Assembly: GCA_013076295.1 (NCBI GenBank)
Contig: RQOL01000780.1
Location: 1 to 64,000 of the forward strand
Reading direction: 5' to 3'
Length of the DNA stretch: 64,000 bases
From: Sanderia malayensis
Lineage: Eukaryota; Cnidaria; Scyphozoa; Semaeostomeae; Pelagiidae
Of this stretch, positions 21,215 through 30,582 are shown one piece after another. The notes under the pieces were generated by a model. It ran no database searches, was not told the origin of the DNA, and saw nothing but the letters and a program-made list of their open reading frames with translations. Positions within the stretch are counted from its first letter, which is position 1, and each line of letters opens with the position of its first letter. Made by a program: the position numbers and the translations under genes.

Positions 21215-21680
21215 GGAGGAAAAATTAAATGCATCAGAAACTCTGAGGGAATCTCCCGAGGAAGTGGGTCTGCATCCGGCGAGTGATGAGCAAATGTCTG
21301 CAAATCGAATTGAGGTAGAGCATCAGCCGATGTGTTTTGTCTACCCGGGAGATGAACGGGCCGTGAACGTAAAATCAAGTGTTATGGCTAAGATTGTTAA
21401 TTCTCGTAAGAGGAAGGCCAGATGGCGATCTTTTGCTGCTCCGTTTTGTGGGCATTGCACAACAGCCATATTATCACAGCGAAAAGCCACCCAAAGGCGC
21501 TGCCAGGATCTCCCCCAAACCTTTGCAGCTAGAACGATGCGGATAAATTCTTTGATTGCAATGTTGAGAGACAAAAGGTTGTCAGGGCAGGGGACAGCAA
21601 ACCATTGTTTGTTATAAATAGCGACAAACCCTTTACTCCCGGCAGCATCTGAAGTCACCTTGACAGCCGGCACTTGAGTC
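21215..21680 (-). pseudogene. RNase H region of the DIRS/Ngaro-type element
   Basis: The frame 21,341-21,673 gives VTSDAAGSKGFVAI, LSLNIAIKEFIRIVLAAKVW, VAFRCDNMAVVQ and RHLAFLLRELTILA, the DIRS RNase H-like pattern with Asp and Glu acidic residues. A second frame (21,187-21,378) continues with ARPVHLPGRQNTSADALPQ-like sequence, the LPG..N..AD signature. A frame change joins them, so it is probably inactive. Confidence 0.75.
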
Positions 21681-21712
21681 CAATTACGATAATAAAATAA
21701 GCTACGCCCATT

Positions 21713-22840
21713 TCACTGTGACAACAGGGTGACCCGCCAAGTGATATCATGACGCTCCCACGCTGACAGCTGCACATGATGATGTAATGTGCGCGCGGTC
21801 TTGTGCGCGCGGTCAATAAGCCGTCTCAAGAAAGGTCGAGCCAGAACAATAGCCTCGCAACAATGCTGCAGAGTACCGATTAACGAGAGAAGTTCGCGCT
21901 TTGTGCCTGTAAACTTCGTGGACCAAAGCAAAAGTTGTTTTTGTATTTTTTGTATTTTCTCGTCCGGCAAACGTAGTTCAAGAGATTCGGTATTGAGAAT
22001 GAAACCCAGGAAAGTTATCTCAGTCGATGGGCCCTCGGTTTTCCCCTTTGCTAGTGGAACGCCTAATTTTTCGCAAGTCGTAGCGCAGTGGTGAAGCATG
22101 TGGGCACAGTCAGGCGAGTCTCCCTTGCCAAAGATGATGAAATCATCAAGGTAGTGCAGTATAGTGGCAGGTTGGCCACCCTGCTCAAAGATTGACTGCA
22201 GCACATCGGCAAATCTAGTGAAAATGCGTGGGGCAGACCGGAGGCCGAAAGGTAGGGTGAGATCAACAAAATAAAACCCGTTCCAAAACATGCCCGAGAA
22301 TCGGCGGTCGTCGGGCCGAACGGGTAATAAGCGGTAAGCCCGTTGGATGTCAAATTTTGCTAACATTGCCCCCTTGCCGAGCTGCATAATTGTCGCAATA
22401 GCCTCTGGGATGCCTGCATAGGAAACGGTTGCATTGTGGTTGGGAATAAGGTTGTTCACGCTGTGACTATTGGGGTGTGACAGATCAGTGATCAGTCGCC
22501 GACTTCATCATACTTCCCGGGTCGACTTGGGGATAACGCCAAAACGATTAGTGATCAAAGAGGGCCAGGGGGCGATAAAAATGGCCCAGCCATTGTCCCG
22601 GCGGTGAGTTCGTCCCGTTAATAATCATCGATAATAGGTGATTGCTGGATGGCAGATAAGCAGTTGCGTTCTGCGGAGAGAGGCGCTCCCTTGCTAAGGC
22701 CAATATCAAAGCCGAAAGTAATCCCTTGGAGCACCGACTGCACGTCAGGATGAGAGGAGTGGAGAAGAAATTCGTAGCATAGTAATAACAGCCGGATAAG
22801 CAAAAATGTAACAAGATACATAAAAAAATTATGTCAAAGT
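21713..22840 (-). pseudogene. reverse transcriptase of the DIRS/Ngaro-type element
   Basis: The main frame (21,713-22,459) carries AKFDIQRAYRLLPV, FVDLTLPFGLRSAPRIF, the catalytic YLDDFIIFG, and TFLGFILNTESLEL with a thumb-like tail. The N-terminal part continues upstream in other frames: VIPKSTREV then stops then RLITDLSHPNSHS, and before that GITFGFDIGLSKGAPLS and LTAGTMAGPF-type sequence to about 22,840. The split into three or more frames shows decay. This is the polymerase that would copy the element RNA. Confidence 0.85.
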
Positions 22841-24160
22841 CTAGTCACTTGCGGGACTTCTTGAGGGGTGGAGGTGATCTAAAGGCCGTGGTCCGAAAAG
22901 TTTCCTTTCAACTAGTACCACTCCATTTTCCTTTCCAGCCGCCCCTGGCTGTGAGTGTACTTTTCGCTGGTGAGTCGTGGCCGGACTGCCGACCATTATG
23001 CGTTGTAATTCTAGAATTAGCCAGTTAAGCTGCATCCTGAGCTCTCCACTCTTAGTACGGTAGGTGGTCTCCAAAGTTTTAACCGGTCACAGGTTCTGGC
23101 CGGTGTGTTAGGTTTAGGCGGCCCTTCCACCATGTTGGGTTCGGTCGAGTTGTCCTCAGTCTTCCCTACATCAGGAAATGTGGTAGAGAAAGGTGCTCAA
23201 TCACAACCACGAGGCAACTAAAGTGCCATAGACTCGTCACAAAGTAGGTCCCAACCCCACACAAATAACTGCTGTCCTACTTGCAACTGCTTTTCAGTGA
23301 GTCTTTTCTTTGGAGCCACGTTTCTATTTGCCACCGATTGGCCCAACTCGCAATGCTATGAATAGCTCACGGACATGTTTGTCTACTTCATTCGGAGGGG
23401 CTTCCCCAGGCCCATAATCAACAAGCTCCGCTGTTTCGGAATAACCATCCACAGCAGTTTCGGACATTGGACTTGGTCTCAACTCTAGCCTGCTGGGCGA
23501 CATCTCCTCTTCTGTCCTCGTGACAATTTGGGCTGCCGTATCATTGTCATAGGACAACTGTCTTTGGGTGCGCCGGACCCAATCAGCAGATGAGAGGCCC
23601 TGTCGGATCTTACTTACTGTGCACGGAATGCCACATTTGTCGTCCTGCTTTGAGGAAATTTTAACCGATAAGCCTCAAGAGTTTCTGGAGGTATAATCGA
23701 TCGTTCTCCGGGTCCGCCTGGCTTAGCTTGTCTTTCAGGAAGGAGACTTCCTCGTCTGTCCACACCCTCCTCGTTCTGCTCTGGCTCTCATGCCACCTCC
23801 CCAATGTTCTCCCTTCTGGTGATCGGACTTTCCAGACTGTTCGTACTGGCGACAACAATGGGGTCACAAGTGGCCGATCGTTTGCAGAGCTCGTCAGCCC
23901 CACTGGGGTGTTACTATGATGAGGCCAAGGCCGTTGTGATGTTGGCTCCCCAGCTCCAGGTACAACAAGAGCCTCCGCAGACACATCACTTTAGGAGCCT
24001 TTAAGAGATCTGGTAGGGGAGGTCCCAAGGTCAGATATATCCACTGCAAACGTACTCGACTCTGATTGTTTAGAAACATGTGAGACACTTTCATGATTTG
24101 TTGGGAGCAGGGACAGGGTTGCATGGCCTGTCTGCTCTGCACCGTCACTCATACTTTCGG
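22841..24160 (-). pseudogene. possible ORF1 (gag-like) region of the DIRS/Ngaro-type element
   Basis: Open pieces on the - strand lie upstream of the RT: 22,841-23,074, 23,324-23,557 and 23,661-23,984, the last with RTRRVWTDEEVSFLKDKL. None matches a family I know. Position and Ser/Pro/Glu-rich composition would suit a decayed ORF1, but it could be unrelated. Confidence 0.3.
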
Positions 24161-24166
24161 TGTGTG

Positions 24167-24625
24167 TTAGCAATCTAAAATTTGAGGTGTTGGGCAAAGA
24201 TCATCTTGACTTCTGATATGCGATGGAGGCTTCTGTGAAGGTTCCTCCAGGCTTCGGGTCAGTAAATTGAAGTGGTTGGGAAGACTCCTGTAATCTTGCT
24301 GTGGGTTGTCCTCATATTCCAATCTTTCATTGTGGACTCGATTCCATTCTCTTATGATCATGTAGATGATCATTACAACATCTCTGCCACTTCTTTCTAC
24401 TATATCGTCCAACGATGTTGATGTTTCTTTCCACGCGATTGCATCATACAGTGCTGTAATATCATATTTACCGACATGATGTACTATGGACATCACTTGT
24501 TTGTACCATAGATACCATTCACCATCATAACTTCCTTCTACTTCTCGCCAAAACACAGGTTCATTTATTTCGATCGCTTCTTGAACAGGTGAACACCCTA
24601 ACGGATTTGCTGGGCAATCATCCAT
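24167..24625 (-). CDS. unrecognised 152-aa protein
   Basis: The frame is open and starts MDDCPANPLGCS. It is acidic and Trp/Tyr-rich in the first 90 residues (FWREVEGSYDGEWYLWYKQV, VVMIIYMIIREWNRVHNERL), with a hydrophilic tail. There is no signal peptide or recognised motif. It is the last member of a run of same-strand genes from 28,434 downward, which suggests it belongs to that foreign cassette. The tail may read into the neighbouring retroelement. Confidence 0.45.
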   Translation of the reverse strand: MDDCPANPLGCSPVQEAIEINEPVFWREVEGSYDGEWYLWYKQVMSIVHHVGKYDITALYDAIAWKETSTSLDDIVERSGRDVVMIIYMIIREWNRVHNERLEYEDNPQQDYRSLPNHFNLLTRSLEEPSQKPPSHIRSQDDLCPTPQILDC

Positions 24626-24715
24626 CGTTCTTTCTTCGTCTCTTCTACTACACTACTTCTCTCTTGTATGACATTTCCTTTTATACCTTTCTCCAACCCT
24701 CATACATTGATGTAC

Positions 24716-25219
24716 TCATATATCCGCACGTCTGCACCATATGTTTACATACACGCTATCACGTGCATACTCTGGATCCACTACCAGTGCTATACATAAC
24801 TCACCCTTGTTATCAAGGTGCATCTGTGCACCCCTTATCAACCACATGCTATTTTCCAACCCAATCCAAATTAAATGTTTTCCAACCCAATCCAAATTAA
24901 ATGTTCTCTGATACACTACTTTCTGTGCACCCCTTATCAACCACATGCTATTTTCCAACCCAACTTTCTCCTCTTCTCTTGTTGGTGGTCTCTTTATTTC
25001 TATCCGGCTTAACCTGTCCATTCCATTATTCTGCTGCCATAATTCTGGACATTTGCTCTCAACCCAACGAACACCGTCATATAATGCAAATGCATCCTTT
25101 GCAGACGATGGAAAACTCCCGAGCATACATCGAAATACCTCTACCATCCTTGATAGTTTCTGATTATTTATTTTCGCGCTATCATAACGCAGAAACGCAT
25201 AAATAGGTACACCATTCAT
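24716..25219 (-). CDS. unrecognised cassette protein D, copy a (internally duplicated)
   Basis: This starts MNGVPIYAFLRYDSAKINN and includes SSAKDAFALYDGVRWVESKC and IEIKRPPTREEEKVG. The string GLENSMWLIRGAQ occurs twice, separated by about 23 residues (KVVYQRTFN..). The 5' part of that gap derives from the TRAF-gene junction sequence, so the duplication came from a rearrangement. Removing it would leave a shorter protein of about 130 residues ending EYARDSVYVNIWCRRADI. Function is unknown. The first 110 codons are nearly identical to copy b at 25,698-26,036. Confidence 0.5.
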   Translation of the reverse strand: MNGVPIYAFLRYDSAKINNQKLSRMVEVFRCMLGSFPSSAKDAFALYDGVRWVESKCPELWQQNNGMDRLSRIEIKRPPTREEEKVGLENSMWLIRGAQKVVYQRTFNLDWVGKHLIWIGLENSMWLIRGAQMHLDNKGELCIALVVDPEYARDSVYVNIWCRRADI

Positions 25220-25273
25220 TTTGTCTTCTCTTTATATTTCATATATATATACCAACTAAATTATATTAACATC

Positions 25274-25690
25274 TTACACATTATATTTATACACATAACC
25301 TATCAATGATTTATCGTTCTGTTTCTTGATCGGTTGCTGTTTCAAGCGAGTCAATGAAAACATTAAAGGTAAGCCTGAAGGAACATTTCTATCTCCTATG
25401 GGTTTATCAAACGATGCACTCCCACAACTTGTTCTGAATGAATCTCTTACATCTTTTGATCTATCATGTTGATTTATTATCCTAAACTTGACAGATTTAA
25501 TCATAAGCCATTCTACGATATCATCATATTCTCCTTTATATACAACAATAAATAAACTGATGTACTTATTCTTTCCCAAACCATCCCCGTTAACATACAA
25601 CCTCAGTCCTAATTTATAACCGTCTTTATCTGTTAAAAACTTAGGACTAAACAACGATATACCACATCTCATTGCATGTTTTTTCTTCTC
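25274..25690 (-). pseudogene. TRAF/MATH-domain gene, copy a (5'- and 3'-truncated)
   Basis: The frame starts before MRCGISLFSPKFL and contains DKDGYKLGLRLYVNGDGLG, SLFIVVYKGEYDDIVEW, FRTSCGSASFDKPIGDRN and VPSGLPLMFSLTRLKQQ. This is the TRAF C-terminal MATH beta-sandwich (compare the GYK..LRLYLNGDG, SLFFVVMKGEYD and F.RP.....ASGCPLF pattern of TRAFs). TRAF domains trimerise and bind receptor tails in innate immune signalling. The last strand is replaced by PIKKQNDKSLIGYVYKYNV because of a rearrangement, so this copy lacks the C-terminal end kept in copy b. Confidence 0.85.
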
Positions 25691-25697
25691 TTCAAAG

Positions 25698-26036
25698 TTA
25701 TCGATTCTCCAAATTAAATGTTCTCTGATACACTACTTTCTGTGCACCCCTTATCAACCACATGCTATTTTCCAACCCAACTTTTTCCTCTTCTCTTGTT
25801 GGTGGTCTCTTTATTTCTATCCGGCTTAACCTGTCCATTCCATTATTCTGCTGCCATAATTCTGGACATTTGCTCTCAACCCAACGAACACCGTCATATA
25901 ATGCAAATGCATCCTTTGCAGACGATGGAAAACTCCCGAGCATACATCGAAATACCTCTACCATCCTTGATAGTTTCTGTTTATTTATTTTTGCGCTATC
26001 ATAACGCAGAAACGCATAAATAGGTACACCATTCAT
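25698..26036 (-). pseudogene. unrecognised cassette protein D, copy b (3'-truncated)
   Basis: This is the same as copy a up to MWLIRGAQ. It then runs into KVVYQRTFNLENR, which is out-of-frame sequence of the TRAF gene junction. It is a fusion breakpoint, not a natural C-terminus. Confidence 0.6.
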
Positions 26037-26169
26037 TTTGTCTTCTCTTTATATTTCATATATATATACCAACTAAATTATATTAACATCTTACACATTA
26101 TATTTATACACATAACCTATCAATGATTTATCGTTCTGTTTCTTGATCGGTTCTAGCCTTTAGCTACAA

Positions 26170-26619
26170 ATCAACGTTAGCGTCCTTTCATGCTTTCGTG
26201 CACAGGGCTACAAAGAGCACATTTCCTTTCACAAACGTAGTATTTAACAACATGCCTTGTATAACTCCAGCAGGCATTATTTGATCACCTTTCAGAAAAT
26301 ACGTTCCACTTTCCGCAGTCGCAAATCATTCGTCTGGTGTGTTAGGCCTCATTAATGTCACGCTCCCAACACCGTCTTTCCTCGGATCATCAACTTTCCA
26401 CGCTTTAGGCGCATATAAATTTACATCTTTACCTGATTGATCATACACTGAAATTCTCCCGAAGATTTTCGGTCTCCCTCTTTCAAACATATAACGCAGA
26501 TTGTCCAACGACCTTATCAGATCACGCCCAGATATTTCATATCTAGCGTAATAGACGACAGCATACAATAATTCTGCAGTGAGTTTCTCTCCTTTCAAAC
26601 AACACTCGTTTGCAGGCAT
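26170..26619 (-). pseudogene. unrecognised cassette protein C (in-frame TGA)
   Basis: This starts MPANECCLKGEKLTAELLYA, then RDLIRSLDNLRYMFERGRPK and DVNLYAPKAWKVDD. After NTPDE there is a TGA, and the same frame continues FATAESGTYFLKGDQIMPAG..LFVALCTKA to a stop near 26,210. The continuity suggests one ~145-residue protein broken by a single stop. The family is not recognised. Confidence 0.45.
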
Positions 26620-26699
26620 GGTGATCTGATTCTATTATTTTTCTTTTGATACTCTAGCTTCTTTATACTGTACGTGATTGACATATTATTCATTTTCAC

Positions 26700-27052
26700 T
26701 ATCAATCACTTACTTATTTTCCCTCCCACCCACATTTTTTGATACTCTCTACATACACTAATAAACTCTTTTTGATCATGCCAAATTTTCACTTCTTCTG
26801 ACAGGAAAAAATATATTAATTTCGCTACTCGTCCATTGCCGTCTGCGAAAGGGGAATCCACAAAAATTTCATTATAAACTCAGGCGGTCGTATCATTTTC
26901 TGTTGTCCTACGAGACTTTGCAATTCTAACTCAATTTGATCTGGATGACAGTACACTATCTCTTCTCCTTCAAACACAGCACATCGTTCATTTCGTGACA
27001 CCTCCGAACTCGTTTCATTTCCCATCACATACACATGCAATTCTTTTATCAT
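26700..27052 (-). pseudogene. Fic/DOC-like protein fragment with frameshift
   Basis: The first frame (27,052 to about 26,870) gives MIKELHVYVMGNETSSE..EIVYCHPDQIELELQSLVGQ. The next frame carries FVDSPFADGNGRVAKLIYFF (about 26,828-26,862), which matches the Fic signature HPFxDGNGRxxR except that the catalytic His is Ser. Fic enzymes transfer AMP or other groups to target hydroxyls using that His. The His change and frameshift predict no AMPylation activity. It continues about 30 residues more (EEVKIWHDQKEFISVC). It sits between gene C and the 373-aa gene, all on the - strand. Confidence 0.6.
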
Positions 27053-27059
27053 ATCTGCA

Positions 27060-27312
27060 TCTATCCATTTTTATACTCCAAACAGGTTTTTAAAAAAATG
27101 AACGTGCTTTTCAAATCTGTACTTTCATCTTCTGTTCTGCATATACTTTTCAACATTTCCCCTTCTCCGTCAAGCAATTCCATAGAGTTCAACACAATAA
27201 CACAACATTTGATACTTTTTTCACTAACCATTTCATATCATATACTTAAATACATTTTTTTCTCAAATTATTTTTAAATCTACCAGCATTACTTTATAGA
27301 CTCATTTTGTTT
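27060..27312. other. AT-rich intergenic spacer
   Basis: No feature was recognised. Confidence 0.4.
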
Positions 27313-28434
27313 TCACTCACAATCCGACAAATCCGAGGATGAGTCTGATGATGATGATAGTCGCAGAGCTCTGTCTTGCTGCATTAGTTTCAGAAAATTC
27401 GCTCCTTTTCCACTTGTTCTCAACTTTTGATTCGCAGTCTGATTCTTTCCGCTTTCGTTTACCTCAGGCATTGAGGGTGGAGGAACTGGCGGGTCATTCG
27501 GAAAAACGATATCTCTTATACTAAACTCTTCGAAGACCCCTGTTGGGGATATCGGCTTATTCATCAGCAATATGTCATCGAATATATTCGATATAGCATT
27601 GTCGGCTTCATTCGCATCATCTGACACCTCAACTTCATCCACTACAAACGAGCTCGGGTTGACTTCTGTTTCAAAGTTCCTCATTGATTTCGTGGGAACT
27701 CTCGGTACACTTCTCGAAACAGGTTTTATCTTCGTAATATTACTCAATGTTTTTAATTTACACTTTGCATGTTCGGCTGGTCTCCTTCGTGGATCCTTTG
27801 GTTTTTCATTAATCGCCTTTACTTCCTTTGTTTCACGTGGTTTTTCTATTTTTACTCGTTTACTTACACGATCATTATCTACCGATTTTATCTCTTTCTT
27901 CTTCTTAATTTTTCCTACTACAGCTTGCTCTACTTTACCGTCATCTACTTTATGGCTGATAACATCAAAGTCCGTATTTACATAAAAATGCTTCATTTTT
28001 TCTACCTGACTACCATTCGGATACATAATTCTAATAAGACACATTTGCATTTCTGTAAATCCCTTCTTTTTCATACACACTAATAATTCGTTACGATAAA
28101 ATCTCATAAGTTGTTCCTCATCCCGCTTTTCCTTATTATAAAAGCTTAGAATGTTCATTATATCTCTTACTTTTAACGCATATGTTAAATTAACAAATTG
28201 ATCTATGAGAACGGTAAATCCCATTTTAACTCTAAGCTCTGAATCTGATTTCTTAATTTTAACTGGAAATGATAGTTCACCTTGGATAATTTCTGCAATC
28301 ACATTTGTTAATTGATACTGTGCCACTATCCAGATAGTCTTTCGTTCATCTGTTGAATATTCTGCGAAGTTTACCATGCCTTCGTCTTGAAAGCTTCGGC
28401 TGTCTTCACCAAATTTCTTCATCAACGGCATCAT
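27313..28434 (-). CDS. unrecognised 373-aa cassette protein A
   Basis: The longest intact frame of the cassette starts MMPLMKKFGEDSRSFQDEG. Residues 1-170 look folded and mixed helix/strand (IWIVAQYQLTNVIAEIIQGE, FTVLIDQFVNLTYALKVRDI, MQMCLIRIMYPNGSQ). Residues 180-250 are Lys/Arg-rich (GKIKKKKEIKSV, RVKIEKPRETKEV), a possible nuclear localisation or nucleic-acid binding segment. The rest is disordered, with PPVPPPSMPEV and a Ser/Asp tail (SSSSDSSSDLSDCE) resembling casein-kinase sites. I know no family for it. Such folded-basic-acidic layouts are common in virus and transposon proteins. It faces a divergent + strand gene across a repeat-rich 700-bp region. Confidence 0.6.
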   Translation of the reverse strand: MMPLMKKFGEDSRSFQDEGMVNFAEYSTDERKTIWIVAQYQLTNVIAEIIQGELSFPVKIKKSDSELRVKMGFTVLIDQFVNLTYALKVRDIMNILSFYNKEKRDEEQLMRFYRNELLVCMKKKGFTEMQMCLIRIMYPNGSQVEKMKHFYVNTDFDVISHKVDDGKVEQAVVGKIKKKKEIKSVDNDRVSKRVKIEKPRETKEVKAINEKPKDPRRRPAEHAKCKLKTLSNITKIKPVSRSVPRVPTKSMRNFETEVNPSSFVVDEVEVSDDANEADNAISNIFDDILLMNKPISPTGVFEEFSIRDIVFPNDPPVPPPSMPEVNESGKNQTANQKLRTSGKGANFLKLMQQDRALRLSSSSDSSSDLSDCE

Positions 28435-28499
28435 ACGTCTTCTTTCCTTCGCTTGTGAAGTTTATCTGATCGGTTCACGCTCATACTTGCTTATTTATG

Positions 28500-29130
28500 C
28501 GGTTTTTACAATTGTTGTCTCCTTTGTCCAACATGGTATGATTTCAAAGTTCACATCTCCTTTGTCTGGCATAGTATGATTTCAAAGTTCACATCTCCTT
28601 TGTCCGACATGGTATGATTTTAAAGTTCACATCTCCTTTGTCTGACATGGTACGATTTCAAAAATCACATCTCCTTCTTCTTTTTCTGACATGGCACGAT
28701 GTCAAAATTCACCTGTCCTTTGTCCTCCTTCCAGATTATTGACATTTTGGCCAGGTCATCGTGTCCTTATTTGTACATCACCCGCTCATATTTCGATCTG
28801 AATTTTCACGTGTTGAAGTGAAGCTCATCATTCGATCTGAATTTTCAAATGTTGAAGCTAGAAAGTGTATACCTGTCCCTTGTCCGCCTTCCAGATTATT
28901 GATATTTTGACCAGGTCATGTCCTTATTTGTAACATCACGCACTCATCGTACGGTCTGAAATCACGCGCTCATTATTCGATCCGAATTTTCACGTGTTGA
29001 AGTGAAGCTCATCATTTGATCTGAATTTTCAAATGTTGAAGTTAGAAAGTGCATAAATACATTTTCTAACTTCAACATTTTGCTCACTTCTAATTTCGCT
29101 ATCGAGGAGTGAACATTTCATTTTAAACAT
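28500..29130. promoter_or_regulatory. repeat-rich divergent intergenic region
   Basis: About five to six 38-bp units (CTCCTTTGTCCGACATGGTA then TGATTTCAAAGTTCACAT) span about 28,517-28,735. Two larger units follow at about 28,735 and 28,880 (CTTCCAGATTATTGACATTT, GTCCTTATTTGTAACATCAC, CACGTGTTGAAGTGAAGCTC). The location between head-to-head genes suggests a shared promoter; that role is inference. Confidence 0.5.
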
Positions 29131-29131
29131 C

Positions 29132-29554
29132 ATGCGCTGCTACGTATATCACAAAAGAAGGGCTGTTCCCAAGCCAGACTATTTGCTCTGCATGTTTCAA
29201 GCGGCAGAGCAAGGAGGTTCAGCAGCGGACTTATCACAAACATTTGAAATCGATGAAATGTGGAAAGACCAACAAATCAAACAAGAATTTCGAAAGATAT
29301 TCGATGATTTACGAACAAAGATAACGACTGATGGAGAAGCGAAACTGAACGTTCCAACACCAGCCGATAGAAAATTTATCAGCACTGCTCAAAGATTTCC
29401 CAAGCAGAAGGCAACAATCCCATGGATTAACGCTCAAGGCAATTCGGATGAGGACAAACAACAATTAGTGACCTCTCAATTTATTCGGATATGCTTGACA
29501 ATCTACATTTTTAATTTACTTTATTACATAATACATTTTATACTTTTAATTTAA
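29132..29554 (+). CDS. unrecognised 140-aa cassette protein
   Basis: This starts MRCYVYHKRRAVPKPDYL. The middle is hydrophilic and helical (MWKDQQIKQEFRKIFDDLRT). The end is strongly hydrophobic (ICLTIYIFNLLYYIIHFILL) and runs into AT-rich sequence, so the last 25 residues may be read-through after an exon or deletion rather than a true membrane anchor. The family is unknown. It is the only + strand gene of the cassette. Confidence 0.4.
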   Translation: MRCYVYHKRRAVPKPDYLLCMFQAAEQGGSAADLSQTFEIDEMWKDQQIKQEFRKIFDDLRTKITTDGEAKLNVPTPADRKFISTAQRFPKQKATIPWINAQGNSDEDKQQLVTSQFIRICLTIYIFNLLYYIIHFILLI

Positions 29555-29617
29555 TTCTATACTACATTTTATACATTTAATAATATATTGAATTTTACTT
29601 ATTTCGAACACATTGTC

Positions 29618-30456
29618 CTATTCTATTATACACTCTACGTACATTCGGTCTCCCGCAAACAACTCTGGTTGCTGTTTCAAGCGAGTCAATGAAAACATTA
29701 AAGGTAAGCCTGAAGGAACATTTCTATCTCCTATGGGTTTATCAAACAATGCACTCCCACAACTTGTTCTGAATGAATCTCTTACATCTTTCGATCTATC
29801 ATGTTGATTTATTATCCTAAACTTGACAGATTTAATCATAGGCCATTCTACGATATCATCATATTCTCCTTTATATACAACAATAAATAAACTGATGTAC
29901 TTATTCTTTCCCAAACCATCCTCGTTAACATACAACCTCAGTCCTAATTTATAACCGTCTTTATCTGTTAAAAACTTAGGACTAAACAACGATATACCAC
30001 ATCTCATTGCATGTTTTTTCTTCTCTTCAAAGTTATCGATTCTCCAAATTAAATGTTCTCTGATACACTACTTTCTAATTTCTTCAGTCTTTCTTCATGT
30101 CTCTCCATGCGCGAATCTATTTCCGACTGCTGACCACTTAACTCGTATACCATTTTGAAATCATGCTGAACTTCCCTATTTCTCACTCTTTCTCTTTCAA
30201 TTTCCTCAACCCTCTTCGCCAATTTGTTCTGCTGATTCAATACTTCCTCTAATATCTCCTCATCTCTTTTCTCCTCATGCTTTGTTTCTTTCTCATTGGA
30301 TCCGGTTTCTTTTCCAGCTATCTCTTCATACGTATTCTCACTAGCTGCGAACCCGCTGAGTTCAACTTGTTGTTTCCAATCTAATTTTTTCATTTGCCGT
30401 TCAATGTTCCTAATTTTATCCTCATGCGTTAAAAATAATAAGTCTTTAGTATCCAT
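29618..30456 (-). pseudogene. TRAF/MATH-domain gene, copy b, with coiled coil
   Basis: The upstream frame (30,456-30,049) is a long heptad-rich coiled coil (LNQQNKLAKRVEEIERERVR, IDSRMERHEERLKKLESS). After a frame change at about 30,050 comes LIWRIDNFEEKKKHAMRCG and the full MATH domain (29,618-30,040) with GYKLGLRLYVNEDG, SLFIVVYKGEYDDIVEW and a proper end ELFAGDRMYVECIIE. Coiled coil plus MATH is the TRAF C-terminal architecture. No RING or TRAF zinc fingers are present, so it would be a truncated TRAF lacking ligase function. The MATH part is nearly identical to 25,335-25,690. Confidence 0.85.
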
Positions 30457-30582
30457 TCTGTTTTATCCCACTAAATCGACCAGTCTTCTCACCGTCTATT
30501 AAAGACTGTTTGTATCTCTTTTGTAAATAATCTCTCATATTTACTTGTACGGATATATACGAATATATACGATATATACGAA

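Larger units (their letters stand above)
25198..26151. repeat. direct duplication spanning gene D 5' region
   Basis: About 24,896-25,332 and 25,714-26,151 are nearly identical direct repeats running from AAATGTTCTCTGATACACTA to GTTTCTTGATCGGTT. The TRAF/MATH gene copy a lies between them. Confidence 0.85.

Noticed and set aside
22831..24004. + strand ORFs of 63-66 aa
   Set aside because: They are opposite-strand shadows of the DIRS/Ngaro region without motifs.
29480..29554. C-terminal transmembrane anchor of the 140-aa protein
   Set aside because: The hydrophobic stretch coincides with low-complexity AT-rich DNA, so it may be read-through. I did not call a membrane segment.
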